Shown one piece after another: positions 50,708-62,900 of a stretch of 64,000 nt of DNA; position 1 is the first letter of the stretch; each line of letters opens with the position of its first letter. The DNA lies in NCBI GenBank assembly GCA_008360975.2, contig CM039179.1:51256561-51320560 (forward strand), in the 5' to 3' direction. Both the position numbers and the translations under genes were made by a program. Below the pieces are notes generated by a model. It ran no database searches and was not told where the DNA came from. It saw only the letters and a list, made by a program, of their open reading frames with translations. Origin of the DNA: Lichenostomus cassidix (Eukaryota; Chordata; Aves; Passeriformes; Meliphagidae).

Positions 50708-50868
50708 ACTTGGATTTGTGGATTTTTACCTGGACATTAGTAAAAACCTTCACACCATTTCTCATAGCATTCTCCTGGAGAAACTGGCTGCTGATAGCTT
50801 GGACAATTGTGCTCAGTGCTGGGTAAAAAAACTGGCTGGACAGCTGTTCTGAGAGTGATGGCGAACGG
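50708..50868 (+). mobile_element. CR1 LINE, left part (RT region), split by an LTR
   Basis: CR1 RT sequence: 'tttctcatagcattctcc', 'tggagaaactggctgctg', 'gctgggtaaaaaaactggc', 'gatggcgaacgga'. It stops exactly at the LTR target site and resumes at 51358 without loss of CR1 sequence apart from the duplicated AGAT. Confidence 0.85.
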
Positions 50869-50872
50869 AGAT

Positions 50873-51353
50873 TGTCCTAGGTTACAATATAGATGTGTTC
50901 AGTATTCTATTACCACCAGCTGTGGGCCATTAGCTGCTATGACTCACCCCTGATAACAGACAATGGGCCATCAAGGACCCACTGCATGACTCATGGACTC
51001 ATCTCCATATTGTGAGATGCTCCACCCAGGAGGGAGGAGCCAAGCATTCCCACCTGGATATAACCTGGCCTTGGACCTGCCCGAGCCAGCCCTGTCTACT
51101 GGGTTCCCAGAGGACAAGAGCTACTACTGGACCTTCAGCTGGCGACCAGACCATCACAGGATCACTGCTTCAACTGAACTACTTCGTTTGGGCTGCTACC
51201 ACCAAGCTAACAGGGTGTCAGGTAGTATCTGACTTTGTCAGTGCTTTTCCTTGTATCATTGCACTTTTTTTTTTTTTTTTTTTTTTTTAATTTTCCTAAT
51301 AAATTTTAATCCTGACTTGCAATCTCCCACTGGTTTGTTTTCAAACTAATACA
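50873..51353 (+). mobile_element. Solo ERV LTR inserted in CR1, 4-bp target duplication
   Basis: 481 bp, starting TGTCCTAGG and ending AATACA, flanked by AGAT (50869-50872 and 51354-51357). Joining the two flanks restores contiguous CR1 sequence, which fixes both boundaries. Signals: a TATA-like GATATAA (51057-51063), a 24-base T run (51265-51288) and AATAAA (51298-51303) about 50 bases before the end. A 4-bp duplication is typical of gammaretrovirus-like (ERV1) elements, though sequence alone does not settle class. No internal viral genes remain. It is unrelated in sequence to the LTRs at 23427 and 26522. The 79- and 92-codon frames over it are artefacts. Confidence 0.92.
51057..51303 (+). 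promoter_or_regulatory. TATA-like box, T24 run and AATAAA of the nested LTR
   Basis: GATATAA at 51057-51063 and AATAAA at 51298-51303, with a T24 tract just upstream of the latter. The distance between the two signals is larger than in the other LTRs of this window. Confidence 0.5.
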
Positions 51354-51357
51354 AGAT

Positions 51358-51675
51358 ACATCCATCTGGTGGCTGGTCACAAGTGGGGTTCCCCAGGGCT
51401 CAGTACTGAGACCAGCCCTGTTAAATGATTGTATCAATGATCTGGACAAAGGGATAGGATGCACACTCAGTCAGTTATTTTGCAGATATATTGCCAGGCT
51501 GGGCAATAGTGTTGATCTCCTTTAGGAAAGGAAGGCTGTACAGAGGGATATGGACAGGCTGGATCCATGGGAAGAGGCCAGTTGTGTGATTTAGTGGTGG
51601 ACTTGGCAGTGTCAGGTTAAGAGTCAATGATCTTACAGGTGTTTTCTGACCTAAATGATTCTGTGATTCTATGGT
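51358..51675 (+). mobile_element. CR1 LINE, right part: RT core fused to 3' UTR
   Basis: Continues the CR1 RT region: 'ggtcacaagtggggttcc', 'cccagggctcagtactgag', 'tgtatcaatgatctggac'. The catalytic block reads F-A-D-I instead of F-A-D-D. After 'gggaagaggccagttgtg' it passes directly to the 3' UTR ('atttagtggtggacttggc', 'atgatcttacagg') and ends with the terminal repeat (tgattctgtgattctatgg). The whole ORF2 C-terminus is deleted. Confidence 0.85.
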
Positions 51676-54099
51676 TTTCCATCCATTGATTACCTCACTA
51701 ATCAAGCAAAGAGAGTTTCTACTTTGTCTAAGGAACACTTAGTAACATTTAGATAAAAAATTATGTAAATTTTCACCATTCCAACACTAATTTAAAACAA
51801 TCATGTACACAAATAGGGCTACTTTCCAGAGATACTGTATGATCACAGAATGACATTAAGCATAACAACCCCTCATCTCAGCATAAAGGGCATCATTCTG
51901 CAAATGTTGGAGTGATATTTGGATGTCTAAAGAAAAATTCACTGCTGCCCAACAAGGGAAGTGTGATGGACTAACCAGAGTGGTGTTGATGACATTACCA
52001 TCTCTGAGCAGACAAAGTTAGTTCAGCACTTATTTTCCAAAATACAGAATTTCCAGAGCCTTTTCAGGGTTGTTTTTTTTTTTTCTCCCACTAAAACGAT
52101 GTCTGAATCTACATTACTGGACAAAAACAATCTGAATACACACCCTCATTGTGTCCTGATTTTTACCAAAAAAACTTTTAACCAATTTTGAGTTCTAAAT
52201 GCAACTGATGAGATCAAATGCAGGCCATGAAAATCTACCAAGAGTGAGGAATAACCCTATAGTCAAGGGTGTGCTAGGTGCTAAGGAAACAATTATTATT
52301 GTTCCAGAAAATAATCAAAGAAACATCTTGATGAAAGGCCAGAATCTGAGAATTCAGAATTTCAATTTCAACATCTGTTCTAACAGATGTGGGTAAGCCA
52401 TGTCAGGGATTTTTTCCTGTCTTTGAAAATTGTTTTTGGCCTAAAAGCAGAAGAGGATCCACGGCATCATTTTCAATATCAGGCGTTTGTATTAGTTTGC
52501 ATTTCATAAGCAATGGTTTAAGGCAACAAATTAACCTAATAATATGCGTCCTTTGGGGAAAAAAATAAATTCCTCTTTGATTGCTTTTTACAGTTAATTG
52601 AGCATGATCTTTTATTTCAAAATATGAGGAGAAATTTCGAGTGCCCTTTCACTACAACCGTAATTTGGAGGAATGGGAACTCAGTTCATGTCCTTTCCTG
52701 TCAAAATATTTGTGCATCAGATGTGGAAATCTATATGCTGCATGACTGAGTAAAAAATCCCAAAAGTTGTGGAGGAATAGAAGCAAGACCATGATCAAAA
52801 CTGACAGTGGGCTTAATGTAAAATGAGGCTCTATAGTACAAGGAGCATTAACTATCATTTTATGAGAAAAAGAATTTAATGAGATGCAATAAGATCCTGC
52901 AACAGGGAATCCCAAAGTAGATATTTTCAGGACCAGTAGGCAGATTTTTACATAAGCCTATGCATTCTTTGATCCACATGCTAAGACTAGTTAGAGGACA
53001 GTTATAAGCCCTTACTTGGATTTAGCTGACTTGCCAACAGCAGTTATACTGATTTTAGTGGTTTTGTGCATGTTCCTTACATTCTACATCAGCAAAAATG
53101 GTGAGTGGCTTTTTCAAAGAGTTTACTTTCCCAGTACCTCCTGAAAAAGTTAATTTCTATTGCCTTTACCTTCAGGGAAAGAGGTAATGGTAGGAGACAC
53201 AAAGACAAAAACATTTATTTTGCCTTATATCATGGTTCACCTCAAGGCTAGAAGACCCAAGGGGGAACTAATAAAGCAAGAATGTAAGGGTGAAGTCAGA
53301 GGAAGAGATGATAGCTATTTATGCTGCCTCTGACCTTTTATATATGGCCTTCGAACAGGACCCTAAATTTATCCCCACAGAAATGATATGTGAGATTTAT
53401 ATGCAGACTTTTTGGGGGTTGTACTTAGTCTGCAATTAGTTTTGTCTCTGGTGAGTTCATTATTTGGTAATTTATGTAATCTCTTGTTTTGTGAATGTAT
53501 CCATGTCTTGTTACTGGCTTAGGCTTTTGCCTTCCTCTTTGGAGTTTTTATATTTATTTATTTGTTTTCAAAGTTCTGCCATTCCCATTGAAGAACAGGT
53601 TCCTGTTTTCAGTTCTCTGCTGACTTGTTGACTATATTTGTTTAGTGTCCATTTCTCATCATGAGCCTTGCACAACTTTTATTGAAGTGCTGTAAAACAC
53701 AAAATAATGCACAGTTCAAAATAGATGCATCATTAGCACAAACTTGCTAGGAGATAAATGCAAGATATTAGCACATCTGTTATGGTTCACTGTGCTTTGG
53801 TAATGTTTTTATTTGACCAATTCCTATGTATCTTTGAATTTTTTTTCTGTTTACTTGCTGTCTTTTTAAGGTGTGACTAACCAGGATGAACTAATGCTCT
53901 ACAGTGCTGAAAGTAGCCCACTGTTTTCCTTGTCTACTTCCAGCTGCTTATCCATAACAAAAACAGCTTCTCAGTACTTTACATCAGACTCTGTGAAACA
54001 CAATGTGCAAAGGCATAGCTATCAAAAAATTAGCAGCTGTTTACAGAGGAACTTCTTACAAAACTGTAAGGGGCTGGTTGAGAGCTGCTGAACATGAAA
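51676..54099. other. AT-rich non-coding stretch
   Basis: No gene or repeat recognised. Confidence 0.5.
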
Positions 54100-54515
54100 G
54101 CCCATGGCATCCTCGTCTCTATCAGCAATAGTGTGGCCAGCAGGACATAGCAGAGCACATTTGAGGTTGGCCACAGCACAGCTGATGCTGCACCTCAAGT
54201 CCTGTGCTCAGTTCTGGGCTCCTCACCACAAGAAGGACATTGAGGTGCTGGAGTGTGTCCAGAGAAGGGCAACAAAGGTGGTGAAAGGTGTGGAGCATGA
54301 TCCTTAAAAGCAGCTGAGGGAGATGGGGTCATCTAGTCTGGAGAAAAAGAGGCTCAGGGAAGACTTTATTGCTCCCTACAACTGCCTGAAGGGAGGTTAT
54401 GGCCAGGTGGGGGTTGGTCTCCTCTCCCAAGTAATAAGTGACAGGATGACAAGAAATAGCCTCAAATTGTGCCAGGGGAGGTTTAGATTGGATATCAGGG
54501 AAATCATCTTCCAGC
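54100..54515 (+). mobile_element. CR1 LINE fragment (ORF2 C-terminus), plus, 3'-truncated
   Basis: Two open pieces (54104-54307 and 54323-54601) encode the CR1 ORF2 C-terminus, with '[20 protein letters not shown]', 'SSLEKKRLREDFIA' and 'GRFRLDIREI'. They are separated by a stop just after 'gagcatgatcc'. The match ends at about 54515, where intact CR1 would continue to its 3' UTR, so the tail has been lost. The AATAAA at 54590-54595 downstream is not from CR1. Confidence 0.8.
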
Positions 54516-56924
54516 AAGACCACACCTTCCTTGATCCAGCACTTCCCCTTTGTTTCTGGGACCTGGGATTCTCAAAGACTGGTCCTGCTAATAAAGACTG
54601 AGGAAAAGAAAGGACTTTCACCTTTCCCAGGGAGAAGGTATGCATGGTGGGCATCCTGTCTTGATGTCAATGACAAATACAACAGAATAAACAGCAGCTG
54701 GGCCTGAAATTACAATATTTTCAGAAGATTAGAAATTCACTGCCAGGAATGTGGAAAAAAACCCCAAAACTCCCAAACCTATATCTACAGAGTATCTATG
54801 CATAAAATACATAAACCTATGGAAAAGGAGAGACTTTGAGCTCAAAATACCCCTAACAGTGTCTGTTTTATTTGATGAGAAAAATTACCAAAATACCTAG
54901 AGGAGCTGAGCTATGAGCAATATATATCACAGTTTTGACTGAGTCATTGAAAAAAAATGTTTCCTAACATATTCACAAAAATCTTCTTAATAAAAGCTGC
55001 AGACCACTCCAAGAGATGTGTGCCATTAGGAAACAAAACATGCTTTCACATGCTCTAAAATGCTCTGTAACACATATTATTCAATATCCAGCTGCTTCCC
55101 AGATAAACTTGATAGACAAAGAATTCTTCTACTGGACTTCACAGGCCTAAGCCACTTTTTTTTTCCATCTATATTTCTATGGCATACTTACTTGTTTCAA
55201 CACTGTTTTTAATTTTTATTTTTTGTGGTACAAATAACAAATATTTGTTATCAAAATTTTGTGGAGTGCGTGCGCATGAAAACACACATACGTGAGATCT
55301 TCCAGCTGAACTGGACATGCTTCTGTTATCTGAATCTTAAAAAATTGTCTTTCCCTCTGGATGTTATCTTTTTGTGGTTCTGTTCTATGAGTTACACTGC
55401 CTCAAAAAAGCAGTGGAGGTTATACATGGGGATGTGATGCAAGGGACCTTGAAAGTCTCTAAGATGGGGCTAACACCTGAGCTGACAATAAAAGTAGACT
55501 TGATCAACACAAGTGACAATGAAATATACTTGTACAGACTAATTTCAATGAGGACAAATGTAATATAGACTCTTAAAAGTTTTCAACCTCAGTTTCAAAT
55601 AGAACATATGTAAGTAAAAGTGATTCTCCTCTGGCTCTGTCTTCATAATGAGTAAGGTATTAAGCTTACTAATCAGTTTATCTAAGAACTGTGATGTTGT
55701 ACTGCTGATTCTGCATAATTTAGGGGCAAAAATATCTTCTAGAAGCCACTCTCAAATTTTTTTTTCATCTGTCATTCATATATCCTCATTTTTATATATA
55801 TTCTATACTACTAGGAAAAATCAATCAAAAGCTCACATGCATTTTTAACTGCTATAGAATGAATCAGAAATGTTTCACATTTAATCTGAAGGATAAAAGG
55901 GTAAGAAAATGGAAAGAATTCTATAAAAACTCAAATATCCTGGATATTTCACAGCAACATAAAGAAAAACAGCAGACATCTAATTGCCATTTTCACCTAT
56001 ACAGTTAAAAGAGTTCTGCTATAAAAATTACATTAAATCAATATGAATACCGCTATAAACAGAACCACACATGGCACCCTGCAATTTAATTCTGTCCTCA
56101 CTACTGCTGGGTTCCACTTTTATATTTATAGCATGCGTAATGAATGAATACATTTTAGAACTCATCCAAGGGGGAAAAAATGTCTTTCCTTTTTGACATA
56201 TTCAGAATCAGCTACCTATTTTTCTTAACTCCAAATTAAAATATATTTGGGTTGTGGCTGAGTTGAGGAAGAATTGAGCGTGGTTTGTGTAGCAAAGAGG
56301 CTGTGTGGAGGAGAACATTTCATTACATAAAAGAATATAAATATATATATACCATAAACATAATAAAAAAACTGTTTCCAGATGTACAGGTATTTTTCTG
56401 TCAATTATTCCTAAAATCTGCCTCCCAGCATACCTTAATAGTAACTTTAAAAGAATTATTTATCATTTAAATATAAGATAAGAAATTCAATGAATAATGT
56501 GTTGAAAAATAATTTCCCAGGTATTTTTAATTTTTGCTGTCTATGGTCTGCTTATGCAATACAACCTTAATTTTGCTTGAACACTTGAGTCTTGAAGAAT
56601 CAATTGGGGATTGAGTACTAAAGAATCTGTTGGAGATTTATTTTCTGTCTTGTGTCATTGTGACAGGTTAATTCATCCTCTGCATTTAGATTTCTGCTAT
56701 TTAAAGAAAAAAAAATCTAATAACTTACAATGTCTATGCAGCTCAATAAGAATTTCAAATACAAGCTCACCGACTTTTTTTTTAAACTAATTATGTAAAA
56801 AAAAATTTTAAAGAAAATAGAGATATATGGTAACATGATCTTTGACAACAACTAAGTCAAAAAACTTCTCTATTTTCATAGGGAAGGTGTTAAAAACACT
56901 GTTTTTATGCCTGGGTTTCAAAAA
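54516..56924. other. AT-rich non-coding stretch
   Basis: No gene recognised. The first about 130 bases (54516-54650) are GC-richer and contain 'cctgctaataaagactgagg', perhaps the end of an unrecognised repeat that truncated the CR1. Confidence 0.45.
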
Positions 56925-57506
56925 AGGAAGTGTGGCCAGCAGATCAGAGGGAGTAAGCAGGTCTACTCTGGTCCTATGAGACTCCACCTCAAGTACTACA
57001 TCCAGGCCTGGAGTCCTCAGTACAGGAAAGGCATGGACCTCTTGGAGTGTGTCCAGAGGAGGGCCACAGGAATGATCAGAGGACTGGAACACCTCTCCTG
57101 TTAGGAAAGGCTCAGACAGCTGGGGTTGTTCAGCCTGGAGAAGAGAAAGTTTCAGGGAGACCTCATTGCAGCCTTTCAATATTTAAAGGGTGCCTTTAAG
57201 AAAGACAGGGACAGACTTTCTTAGCATGGCCTGTAGTGAAAGGCTAAGGGATAATGGTTTTAAACTAAAAGAGAATAGATTCAGATTAGATGTAAGGAAG
57301 AAGTTCTTTAAAATGAGAGAAGTAAAACACTGGAACAGTTTTCCCAGAAAGGTGGTAGATGCTCTATCCCTGGAAACATTTAGGGTGGACAGGGCTTCTG
57401 AGTGACCTGATCTAAGTGAAGATGTCCCTATTCATTGCAGGTGCACAGGACTAGATGATTTTTAAAGGTCCCCTACAACCCAAATTATGCTTTGATTGTA
57501 TGATGC
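56925..57506 (+). mobile_element. CR1 LINE 3' portion, plus, complete tail
   Basis: Runs from the ORF2 C-terminus ('agtgtggccagcagatc', 'cttggagtgtgtccagagg', 'ctggggttgttcagcctgg') through the UTR ('gaggattagatg'-like block, 'aaggtggtagatgctc', 'gactagatgatttttaaagg') to the terminal repeat (tgattgtatgatg). Frames at 56907-57104 and 57190-57405 encode '[20 protein letters not shown]' and 'ENRFRLDVRKKFFKMREVKH'. 5'-truncated, with stops; a different subfamily from the copies at 13077 and 54100. Confidence 0.87.
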
Positions 57507-58225
57507 TACTGTTACTACTTACTGAATGGATGTGGTGTACTCATTGAAATTAGTTGCCAAAATCTTTGCTAACAGAAAAACCATGAAGAAGTGAACATTT
57601 TGTGAATATGCAAGAATCTTTTTCTGCATGTTTAAGACAGTAGGACTGCATGCCAAACTGAGAGATTATTTTGCTTTGCAGTCTGTGTCTACCATCAGAC
57701 CCAAGGTCTTTAAATGGGTTCCATAGAGTGCACAGAAGACCTAACCAAGACCATACACATCAGATCTACCTCTGTGTGCTGTGTTATTGTTTCTACATGT
57801 GCTGCAACTCTGAAAGCTGAGAAATGTGCTTTCAAGAGTCTGAACGTGGCAGATATGATCATGCTATTTTCTGTGCCCTATAGAAACGTATCACATAGAG
57901 ACTGAACTGCCCACATTGCCATGGATACTGGGGTCACCTTGGAAAAGCATATGTTTTTCTTTATTGTTGGAAAATACTAAATTTTCTTCTGTTCAGGCTC
58001 TATAGCACCCTCTTCCATGCCTCATCTACTGCTCTGATATAGCTGCCATTATAACAGAGCTAGTACTTTGTATTCACAACATTATTATTCAATAACCTTT
58101 CTTTTCTTTTGAGAAATTGCCTGCTGTCCTTGTGTTTGACCTTTGAAGCGAAGAAATTCTACCTAGCAGACCTTTCTTTTACTTTAATATTTGTAAAACA
58201 CCATCCACTCTTGCAACATTATTCA
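57507..58225. other. Non-coding spacer between two oppositely oriented CR1 tails
   Basis: About 720 bases of unique-looking sequence with no recognised element. Confidence 0.5.
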
Positions 58226-58445
58226 TGGAAACATAGAATGGTTTGGTTTGGACGGGACCTTAAAGGTCATCTAGTTCCAACCATTCTGCCATGTCCAGGG
58301 AAATTTCCACTAGACCAAGTTTCTCAGAGTTCCATCCAACATGGCCTGGAACACTCTGAGAAATGGGGCATCAACAACTTCTCTGGACAACATGTTACAC
58401 TGTCTCACAAGCCTCACAGTAAAGAAATTGAATAAAATCATTCTA
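58226..58445 (-). mobile_element. CR1 LINE 3' UTR, minus
   Basis: Minus-strand CR1 tail: 'catagaatggtttggtttgg', 'accttaaaggtcatctag', 'agttccaaccattctgcc', 'ggaaatttccactagacc', 'ggggcatcaacaacttctc', 'ctcacagtaaagaaattg'. The short terminal repeat is reduced to about one unit. It lies tail-to-tail with the CR1 ending at 57506 and appears to be of the same broad subfamily. Confidence 0.87.
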
Positions 58446-61307
58446 ACAGAACAAAGATACCACCTCCACTGTTGCTGAGGGACTGTTTGTTCAAATTCAA
58501 AGTTCCTAAGCACTAATTTTCTCTGCCATTGATTCGCTCCATGACCTCGGACTTTTCTGTGGTTTAATTGGCTCAGTTTTACTTTGGATTGATATTAGCT
58601 AATGCAGTATGATTCTTCTGAAAACTTAGTAAAACATTGTTCATGATAGGAAAATAAAAATGTTACATGAATGCATATTATTGTGTTTAGATGCTTTGCA
58701 TCAGCCTGCTGCTCGTTGATGTTGCCTATAAGCAAGAATGAATGACATAAACTGCATTTGACAAAAATGTCTTCAGCAATTGCTAGAAGTGGTGCTATGA
58801 ATATACTAAAATAATGACACTGTTATTGTATTCAGGTTGACAGGCTTGGCTGAGAGGGAAGGAATGTTAACTTAGGCTTAGATCTGTTAAAATATTGTAT
58901 TCTGGACATGGCTTCTTGTGTTTGGCTGCTTTGGTGTGCCAGCAGGATGAACATCTGACAATCTGCAACATCTGAAGCCTGTGACCTCAAATACATTGAC
59001 CTGCTCATGCTAATATTGTTTATTTCGCTAATGTGGCTACAGGACTGAAGCTGATTTATGCCAAGTTGGTTTAGAGAACCTGGAAAACTCTGTATAACAA
59101 CTTGCATCTATCCAGAACTGTCTATACAGAGCTATCCAAGCTTTAATCATTTTCCAGTCTTCCAGATTGAAGGGAATCTTTTTTTCATTTTTTTTTCAGG
59201 TCTCAGATTTACAGTTTTATTGTTGCAGTAAAAATATGATGTATTTCATATTAAGCAGTTTAATTAATGTCAGAAAATATAAGCTCCTGAATAGATTTTG
59301 CCTAATCAGAATTCTTTATCTGGTTTGATATTTTAAATAGTTTTTTTTCTTTAATTAAGAAAAATTAGTAGCTAATGCACTGATCAACAGCAAAAACAAA
59401 ACAAAGCTCCTTTTTTATATAAGATTTTAAATTCAAAGTGCTTAAATTTCGCTTTTGCTTTCAATGGTACAGATAGAGGAAAAGTGCAGAGGAAAGGCCA
59501 TGGTTTATTCTCCTCAGAAGCCACATTTGAATATAAAATTTTCTTTTTAGTCACTTTAATAAATATTTGTTAGAAATATACATATGTTTTAGGTATTGAC
59601 ATAAAACTATGTATTCTGAGCACTTTGCCATAAGCAATCATTTCTTTACTAATTCCTACCGAGCAGTTGTCTGGGAAGCATAAACTTTCTTATTGTGTTT
59701 ACACATATTTATTCTCAAGTTTGTAGTATTTTGAGACAGAATAATTTCCTCACTGTATCATCTGAACTTTACTTATGCTCAAATAATCTTTTCTTTCTTC
59801 TAAAACCTTAGTTCAATTTTTGACATTTCCTCATCCTTTTCACTAGGATCCATTTTATGAATACTAAGAATTCCACTTGTGTCTACGACAATCTCATTAG
59901 ACTAAGCTACAGCTTCAGCATTTACCCATGGAAGATCTTCTTCACTATATAAAATATGTTTATATTTTATTACTTCTTTTATACTTCCACTCCTTCTTTG
60001 TGGGTTCTTGTAAAACATTTTTTTTTCTTTAGAGATATTAGTTGTGTCTGTTTAAGTTTGATTTTGCTGCTAGATCTGTTTCTGTTTAATTTTCTTGTTC
60101 TTCTGGAAGTATGATGAAGATTTTATATAATTTTTTATCTTAGAAAAGACAAACCACTATCTCTAACTTTAAATCAGGTTCTTAATAGTGTTTCCCTCAG
60201 TTTTGGACCTCAGATTACTATTATAAAACTGTTTACTGAGATTCTAAATACCTGCAAAAAATCTCTCACTAATCTCAAACTTGCTTTTAATTCTCTTGAA
60301 TTTCTTACATAAGACTTATGAAATATACACCTAAATTCTTTTAAATACTTAAATTTCCTTAAGTATCTTTGAATTTCTTTTGCACTCCTCTTAAAAGCCA
60401 TGAATGTAATGTAATTGTATAGGTTGGATTTTTTATCTATGAGTCCCTTATTTAAGCCTTTTATTTTTTCCTTTTTTTCTATAGGTTCATTTCTCATTCT
60501 ATCTCTGCTGCTGATACTTTGCTCTGATTTACAAATTATAATTATATTAAATCTTTAAGATGACAAATGAATGAGAATTATTTTTTTCTTTTCCTCAGTT
60601 AACAATACGAGATTAGCTTTAAATAGACTAGGATTTTGCAGAGATTGTTTTTCTAGTTTGAAGAGTCTAGTATGTAGAGGTTATCTTAACAGTTTTCTAC
60701 TTCACCACAATGCTTTTAAACTTTTCATCAGAATAGATAGCATGTGTTTTTAATAGTAATATCTATTTAAAGCTGTATCATAATCCAAAACTATGACAAG
60801 CAAGTGCAGTAATGTATATATAAAAATAAATTTAAGCATGAGATTTATGAGGATCAATGAAATAGAAGAGTTTTAAATTATTGTTTTTCCAAGTGTGATC
60901 AAAGGCAATTGACTACTATTTATTTGTCTGCATTTTCAGCTGTGATAAAGAACAGAAAAAAGCTGATCATTAGAAGAGTGGAAGAAAAAAGAAACTGTAG
61001 AGAGAAAGGGTTAAATTGAATGCACTGATAAAAATTAGGCAATGACAGAAATCAGGACAAGAGTAAAATAATTTCCCTTGAAAGTTTCTTCTAAAGGATG
61101 AGAAATGCTGCAGTGTAGACCTTAACAAAGAAAAAAATTCCTTCCTCCAATCTGCACTGCAGTTCTTAATGGTATATTCTTCAGCTGCCCTGTATACAGG
61201 GCTCCCACTGATATTAATAAATGTTCTTTTCAGAGAGCTACTGCAGAATATGAATAGAAATATGAATAGAAATCAAGAGGAGAAAAAATTTACTGTATGG
61301 AAGGGTT
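58446..61307. other. AT-rich non-coding stretch
   Basis: No gene or repeat recognised; among the most AT-rich parts of the window (59.2-60.9 kb). Confidence 0.5.
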
Positions 61308-61475
61308 TCCTTATACCCAGAGGGAATCTCCCCTGTTTCAGTTCCTGCTTCTGGTCCTGTCACTGGGCACCACCTAAAGTTCCTGGCTCCTTGCTGGTTA
61401 CACCCTCCCTTCAGGGAATATATTGATCACCTTTCCCCCAGCCTTCTCTTTTCCAGGATGAACAGTCACAGTTTT
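61308..61475 (-). mobile_element. CR1 LINE internal fragment (ORF2 C-terminus/UTR junction), minus
   Basis: 'ctgtttcagttcctgcttc', 'tcctgtcactgggcacc', 'acaccctcccttcagg', 'agccttctcttttccagg' and 'atgaacagtcacag' follow the minus-strand CR1 order. Neither the 3' tail (left) nor more of ORF2 (right) is present. Confidence 0.75.
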
Positions 61476-62400
61476 AAAATATAATTTTAAAATATCCTAT
61501 CAAGGTGTGTTATTAAAGAATTTATAGAACATTAGACAAATTATTTTTATTATTTATGTAACTTGAAACTAATGCTGATCTCAATTCAAAGAATGTATGA
61601 TATGTTAGTTGACACCAAAGGAGTTGCATTTATACACATGTGGTGTATTGCATATATTTAGATGTGAATGAATTTATAGAATTACTAATAAAATATATCT
61701 TCATTTTAAAAGCAAAAACAAATGCAATATTTGATTGATTATTTTAAAAATATTTCAGTAAACAATATGCATGACCCCTACTATTTCATCTATGAGACAA
61801 AGTATTCAGTACTAAAAGCGAAATGGATTTGCAAATATGTGTATGCAATTTCTTTCAAAGAGTAGAAAATTTGAAAAGTTATAGCTAAAAGAGTAAAACT
61901 GTACCTTTGGTAGACAAAGGGGAAAGGAAAGAAAGAATTTTAAAAATTTAGACTAACTTAATCTAAACTGACTTTGAGTCTAAAAGGGGTGAGCAAGATG
62001 GGAATTTTTGTTTTGTGGGGTTTTTTTAATCTGAACTGAGATTTAAACAATAGAAAAACACAGATTATAAGGAATCCAAAGGAATTTCTGCTCAGAGAAG
62101 GCAAATAGCTTATTCCAAAGCATAGTAATTAGTGAAAAGCCTTCAACTTCTCAACTAACTTCAGACATAGGGAGTCAGCTTGTCTATCTTTGATGTATTG
62201 ACATGAGGATTAATTTATAATCAATACAGAGAAGCAGGAATTTTTAGGCTGTGATTTATCTCATCTTAAGTAGATATCTTAATCCAGATGAATCACATAT
62301 GGCAATTGTCTGGTTTCTTTCATTAACTATAAACAAAAGCTGAGAACAACTAGCTAACATGCAGACTTCTCCATTTAATCAGATAAACCCCACTATCAGT
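61476..62400. other. AT-rich non-coding stretch up to the gap
   Basis: Nothing recognised. Confidence 0.5.
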
Positions 62401-62900
62401 NNNNNNNNNNNNNNNNNNNNNNNNNNNNNNNNNNNNNNNNNNNNNNNNNNNNNNNNNNNNNNNNNNNNNNNNNNNNNNNNNNNNNNNNNNNNNNNNNNNN
62501 NNNNNNNNNNNNNNNNNNNNNNNNNNNNNNNNNNNNNNNNNNNNNNNNNNNNNNNNNNNNNNNNNNNNNNNNNNNNNNNNNNNNNNNNNNNNNNNNNNNN
62601 NNNNNNNNNNNNNNNNNNNNNNNNNNNNNNNNNNNNNNNNNNNNNNNNNNNNNNNNNNNNNNNNNNNNNNNNNNNNNNNNNNNNNNNNNNNNNNNNNNNN
62701 NNNNNNNNNNNNNNNNNNNNNNNNNNNNNNNNNNNNNNNNNNNNNNNNNNNNNNNNNNNNNNNNNNNNNNNNNNNNNNNNNNNNNNNNNNNNNNNNNNNN
62801 NNNNNNNNNNNNNNNNNNNNNNNNNNNNNNNNNNNNNNNNNNNNNNNNNNNNNNNNNNNNNNNNNNNNNNNNNNNNNNNNNNNNNNNNNNNNNNNNNNNN
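62401..62900. other. Assembly gap, 500 N
   Basis: Exactly 500 undetermined bases. The round number suggests a placeholder length from scaffolding rather than a measured size. Frames crossing it are meaningless. Confidence 0.99.

Noticed and set aside
54590..54595. AATAAA as the end of a processed pseudogene
   Set aside because: No poly-A tail, no coding similarity upstream other than CR1, and AATAAA is frequent in AT-rich DNA.
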